From: Sinotaia quadrata
Lineage: Eukaryota > Mollusca > Gastropoda > Architaenioglossa > Viviparidae
Direction of reading: 5' to 3'
Assembly (NCBI GenBank): GCA_028829895.1
Contig: CM054182.1
Location: 7,049,001 to 7,113,000, forward strand
DNA: 64,000 nucleotides
Below are positions 60,701 through 64,000 of the stretch, one piece after another. A program made the translations under genes and the position numbers. Under the pieces are notes generated by a model that worked only from the letters and a program-made list of their open reading frames with translations, was not told where the DNA came from and ran no database searches. Position 1 is the first letter of the stretch. Each line of letters begins with the position of its first letter.

Positions 60701-63520
60701 CCTATGCAGACAAACCATGAGGAACCTTCACCTCAGGGACAAAGAGGTCTAGTTCGCAGTGGCTCCTATACACTCCTCGCACCGTCACCTGCACTCATTA
60801 AAGCGCAGACTAAGGATGGTGCGAGCCACAGCAGCAGACACAGGCCAATGAGGCTTGAGTATGATAATGGAGAAGACCGCACACAACCATCTGGTACCCT
60901 TTCATCCACTCCTTCTGAAGCAGCAGGTAAGGCCGAACATATCAAACGCTACCTGTCACAAGTCCAGCTTTTGAACTCTGAGGATGTCACGGCCTCCCAT
61001 TTTTCTGCTGACCTTGATCCAAATTACCCTGAGGTCAACACTCAGCTGAGGAACAGTTTGAGTGTTTTGCAATCTTTGGCTCAGTCCCATTCAGCCTTAA
61101 ACTCTGAGCGGAACAACATACTTCCTGAAGATATTCTGGTAGCACACAGCCAGCAGTTCAAGTTTATGATGGAACAACAGCAGCAAGAGCTGGAAGAAAT
61201 GTTTGTTCAGCAGAGGCGTGAACAAATGCTGCTGCAGAGGGAGATAGAGGAACACCAGAAAAACATGAAGGTACATCTTTTAGTGCATTTTCAGGCATTT
61301 ATAACCATAGAGCAGTATTACTATTTTATAACACTATGTGGATTTATAACCATAGAGCAGTATTACTATTTTATAACACTATGTGGATTTATACCTGTTG
61401 AAATTGTTTCTAGTATATCATACAAGCAATCACAGAAACAAACATAAACATTTCTTAAATATTTTATGAGCTATAAAACTCACATTCATTGCATTTTGAA
61501 CTAGATTTTTTAAAATGTAATTATAAAAGCTTGAGATTTTAATAGTGTAATTAGCATTTAACAAATCAGCACATAATTAAAAACATGAGCAGAAAGAACA
61601 TTTGGATTAAGAGTACATTTCTTGTTGAGAAACATTTTGTTAATTGTTATTATAAAATACACACATTTGCAAAGAAATTAAATTTTACTGTTGACTGTTT
61701 CAAGAGACAGCTGGTTTAATTATTTGGTTTTGGGTGCAAATATTTGTTACAAAACAGAAGCACTAATATAATATAATAAAAATATTTGTTACAAAACAGA
61801 AGCACTAATTAAGTTTAATTATAAACAAAATATACATATAACTACAGCTTAATTTCTAGCTTAAAAACAATTTTCTTTTCTTTCTTCTTGTTTGTAAGAA
61901 TCAGATATGTAAATAAGTCAAAATATTTGCAGGAGCAACAAGACTTTATTGCTTCCAATGCACCTGAAAACATAAAAGTCCAGTCACATACAAACAGTGG
62001 TGAACTTAGTCCTGGTGTCAATGAAGGAGAAACACCAGTCAAAAGATTTAACTTTCCAGCACCAAAACACACTCATGTTGGACTTGGACCAGCAACCAGG
62101 TACACAGGACCTAGTGCTTTGTTAAATAACTCTACATCCACTTCAAGTTCTAGAGTATACCATCCAGTTCTGCGATCACCAATGAAGTTCTATGCAAGAC
62201 CTGTCACTAGTCGAAGGCCTGTAACTCCAGCAGAGGTAAAATAAGTACCTTCTCAGAACTTTTGATGTATATAAGTAAAATTGTTCAACTCAACCTGGGT
62301 AGTGATAACTTGATAATGGTATATGAAATGGAGGTCATGCATTCCCATTATTAGTTTGTAAAGCTGTTATTTGCTAGTGTATCAGCAAGTTCAAGAACAT
62401 TTTATAATCACTTTAACAGTTGTGGGATATGAATTTTCAATTTTGCAGTTTTATGAAAGAAAAGAAAAATGTCATTCATTGATAACTTTGGCTAAAGTAA
62501 AGCTACTCTTTGATCTAACTTATTGTTTCATGCTGAATTTATTGGGTGTTTTGTTTTGTAGAACACATTTATATTTATCATAGTTTTATGGAACAGGTTT
62601 GGCAACTTGTCTTAGTTTTATACAACAGATCTGGCAGTTTATCTTAGTTTTATGCGACAGATCAGCTTATATGTTTGACTTTTGCTAATGATCTCTTGAA
62701 GATTATTTTTTAATTACTTTTATTTTAACTGTTTTTATTTATATTTTTAAATCTATAAAAATGATCTTTCATATCCTTTTACGTTATTTTATCATTTCTC
62801 ATACTTATTCAGGCATATGAACCATGTATGAAAGTAAAGTTTGATAAGCTTACTGCTGCAGCCAAAGGTTTTCTTACACGTCGTCTGCTGCAGACTGACA
62901 AAGTTCAGGAACTGGTCAAAACTATCAAGGTATTATTTTGATATTTTTCTTGGAGAGTAAATTATTATTTCAAATTAGATTACAGATACACATGTCTTTA
63001 ATTATTTAACTTTTAATGGTACATGTATTGTATGATTGAAAGAATAATAGTATAAGTACATAATGCATATGGAAAAACTTTACCATAAACCAGTGTTTCA
63101 AAAGTGTGTGCTGTGGTTAAATCAGGGGCACCGCAGGATATTCCAAATTTTAACCTAACTGCAATAACATAAACACATTTGATAGGTGTTTTCTGACTTT
63201 AATCACTGTGGAATAATTCTTGATACACTAAGGGTGTCCATGAACCGAGAAAGTTTGGGAACCACTGCCATAAACTGTTAAAGAGTTTGAAAATATACAT
63301 ATGTAAAACTTGACAGTGTTTCTTTTGCTTTCAGAAATATGTTTATACTTCAGATATGAATATACACAAATTCTTTATTTAAAATCTTATTTTTTCCTAT
63401 AAATTTTTCTTTGAACAGGATACTAGAGAATTTGCAAACAATTTTCAAGCTGAAACTCCAATCAAGATGGGGAACTACTCCACTCAAGACCGGAACTTAC
63501 TGGAAAGGATTGTTGCCCAG
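53446..63520 (+). CDS. CCP110: CP110 centriolar capping protein, 5' part, runs past the window
   Basis: CP110 caps the distal end of centrioles with CEP97, limits centriole length and blocks cilium formation until removed. Exons: 53446-53469, 57038-57205, 57472-57600, 59063-61270, 61933-62235, 62813-62929, 63419-63520, all GT-AG and in phase; 1,017 residues to the last donor, with more expected to the right. Near the N-terminus, LSCIRYNGVPILPP and RREEARQARHDAVFRKK match vertebrate ISLIRFHGVAILSP and its following basic helix. A Ser/Thr-rich region fills exon 4 and ends in a coiled coil (about 805-850, MEQQQQELEEMFVQQRREQ). The signature block KFDKLTAAAKGFLTRRLLQTDK (about 952-973) and DTREFANNFQAETP match human closely. 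The start is inferred: the 8-codon first exon has an in-frame stop upstream and a strong donor; otherwise translation would begin at 57056. Confidence 0.93.
53871..53990. repeat. Two-copy tandem repeat of about 60 bp
   Basis: Two diverged units beginning atatcagacat-ttaaccctc and including ggctttaactgcaaa / agctttagctgcaaa, in CCP110 intron 1. Confidence 0.75.
57038..57205 (+). CDS. CCP110: CCP110 exon 2
   Basis: Acceptor gttttag/TGT. Contains the in-frame ATG at 57056 and ends CIRYNGVPILPPV, the first block conserved in CP110. Donor GTG/gtaagt. Confidence 0.88.
57472..57600 (+). CDS. CCP110: CCP110 exon 3
   Basis: 43 codons: MTPARREEARQARHDAVFRK followed by KCLDTRRQTSATS. A basic helix after the PILPP block, as in vertebrates. 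Donor CAT/gttggt. Confidence 0.88.
57655..58115. repeat. Degenerate minisatellite plus (TG)n(CGTG)n in CCP110 intron 3
   Basis: Roughly 40-46 bp units built on gagcccatttcttgtgttgctgt, and an embedded TG then GCGT run at 57746-57797. The 155-codon minus-strand frame over it (57842-58309) is a translation of the repeat. Confidence 0.85.
58310..58715. repeat. Second degenerate tandem array in CCP110 intron 3
   Basis: Units of about 60 bp with agaccatagcttgctgtag and tatgtgaacccttg phrases, at least five copies, immediately right of the previous array but with a different unit. Confidence 0.75.
59063..61270 (+). CDS. CCP110: CCP110 exon 4 (large central exon)
   Basis: 736 codons, residues about 108-843. 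Mostly disordered: Ser/Thr/Asn-rich runs, a basic patch KTSRKKLPLEPTQRRQYAAQ, and a C-terminal Gln/Glu-rich coiled coil ending QREIEEHQKNMK. The open frame continues into the intron past the AAG/gtacat donor and should be trimmed there. The ATG at 59177 is internal, not a start. Confidence 0.94.
61296..61398. repeat. 51-bp direct duplication just after CCP110 exon 4
   Basis: Two nearly identical tandem units beginning tttataaccatagagcag. In the frame read through from the exon they yield a duplicated FITIEQYYYFITLCG peptide, which is intronic. Confidence 0.92.
61736..61808. repeat. Short two-copy direct repeat
   Basis: aaatatttgttacaaaacag plus the following agcactaat occurs twice about 45 bp apart in CCP110 intron 4. 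Confidence 0.85.
61933..62235 (+). CDS. CCP110: CCP110 exon 5
   Basis: 101 codons: EQQDFIASNAPEN finishing the coiled coil, then a Pro/Ser-rich linker with KRFNFPAPKH and SPMKFYARPVTSRRPVTP. Phase 0 both ends. Confidence 0.9.
62572..62668. repeat. Three-copy tandem repeat of about 39 bp
   Basis: Units with agttttat-caacagatctggca; CCP110 intron 5. Confidence 0.75.
62813..62929 (+). CDS. CCP110: CCP110 exon 6
   Basis: 39 codons with the best-conserved CP110 block, VKFDKLTAAAKGFLTRRLLQ, then TDKVQELVKTIK. The AAAKGFLTRR stretch resembles an IQ-like calmodulin-binding helix; vertebrate CP110 is known to bind calmodulin, but the site here is inference. Confidence 0.95.
63083..63275. mobile_element. 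hAT-type MITE with perfect 8-bp target duplication
   Basis: Core 63091-63267 (177 bp). Left end CAGTGTTTCAAAA; reverse complement of right end CAGTGGTTCCCAAAC, diverged terminal inverted repeats typical of hAT elements. Flanked on both sides by ccataaac (63083-63090 and 63268-63275), an exact 8-bp duplication. Sits in CCP110 intron 6. Confidence 0.88.
63419..63520 (+). CDS. CCP110: CCP110 exon 7 (last exon seen)
   Basis: 34 codons, DTREFANNFQAETPIK then DRNLLERIVAQ, matching human DTMEFIRSFQSEAPLK...LQERVLAQ. Donor CAG/gtaaga leads off the window, so the C-terminal part (about 170 residues in human) lies outside. Confidence 0.93.
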
Positions 63521-63776
63521 GTAAGACCGTCTCAAAGCTCACAGGATGTCAGACATATTCTACTCATTGGCATGGAATAAGTTATCCACTGAGCAATGAT
63601 TCTTAGACTGTCATCTTGCCCGCTCTCTCCCAGTACACAAGCATTCAGACAGCATGCCAACACAATCACTTTTCTTGTTATAAAGGCTTTATTGTTCTCC
63701 ATGGTATATTTGCAGTTTTATTTTTTAGTTAAAGGAAGTAAAGTGCTTTGAGCTTTAAAAATTACATTGCAAATTA

Positions 63777-64000
63777 CAAAGTCATTGCAATGAGTAATAG
63801 TAATAGTGTGGGTGCAAGAACTTTTTAAAATAAGGCACTTTATCAATTCGTTATTATAATAAGTAGTAGTAGTGTGGATATGAGAGGTTTTAAAATTACT
63901 TACACTACCAAGTCGTTATCATAATAATTATAGTAGTAATAGTAGTATTGTGGATATGAGAGGTTTTAAAATTACACACTTTATCAAGTCATTATCATAA
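63777..64000. repeat. Tandem repeat of about 80 bp running off the window
   Basis: Three units containing gtgtggatatgagaggtttt and tatcaagtcattatcataa-like phrases, in CCP110 intron 7. The right limit is not seen. Confidence 0.8.

Overview
The window is animal nuclear DNA: AT-rich, with GT-AG introns of roughly 0.3-5 kb, many microsatellites and minisatellites, and small DNA-transposon relics. Gene content, intron size and repeat style fit a lophotrochozoan, most likely a mollusc (gastropod-like). That placement is inference; no base in the window names the species.

Three conserved genes account for essentially all the coding sequence I can support. (1) 6907-25008, minus: NDST, the Golgi bifunctional heparan sulfate N-deacetylase/N-sulfotransferase. 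It has 12 coding exons whose phases all join, giving 892 residues, with a probable 5' UTR intron reaching toward about 30.7 kb. (2) 39054-51821, minus: FLCN (folliculin), 9 coding exons and 585 residues, complete. (3) 53446-63520, plus, running off the right edge: CCP110 (CP110 centriolar capping protein), 7 exons and 1,017 residues so far. FLCN and CCP110 are head to head with about 1.6 kb between start codons, so they may share a promoter region. The three genes act in different processes (heparan sulfate synthesis, lysosomal nutrient signalling, centriole/cilium control); nothing suggests a functional cluster.

Layout: 1-6.9 kb is flank or UTR 3' of NDST, with a hAT-type MITE and two tandem repeats. 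6.9-25 kb holds the NDST exons. 25-31 kb is the probable NDST 5' intron, with an unrecognised coding-like exon on the opposite strand (28328-28675) and a candidate NRF1/ETS-type promoter near 30.73 kb. 31-37 kb is an accessory island: a nearly perfect inverted repeat of about 440 bp per arm, a broken non-LTR retrotransposon, one copy of a dispersed repeat and a GC-richer block of unknown nature. 37-39 kb is FLCN 3' flank. 39-51.8 kb holds FLCN, with a piggyBac-like relic and the second dispersed-repeat copy in its introns. 51.8-53.4 kb is the shared intergenic region. 53.4-64 kb is CCP110, with a hAT MITE carrying a perfect 8-bp target duplication at 63.1 kb.

The most unusual signal is a recurring pattern in NDST, and probably in one FLCN intron. 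Degenerate tandem arrays sit directly against exons, and their units are copies of the exon edge, splice site included. This strings decoy acceptors or donors beside the genuine site (18.67-18.98 kb, 18.16-18.49 kb, 20.40-20.47 kb, 22.0-22.77 kb). I found no CRISPR array, bacterial-style operon, rRNA gene or intact tRNA gene.
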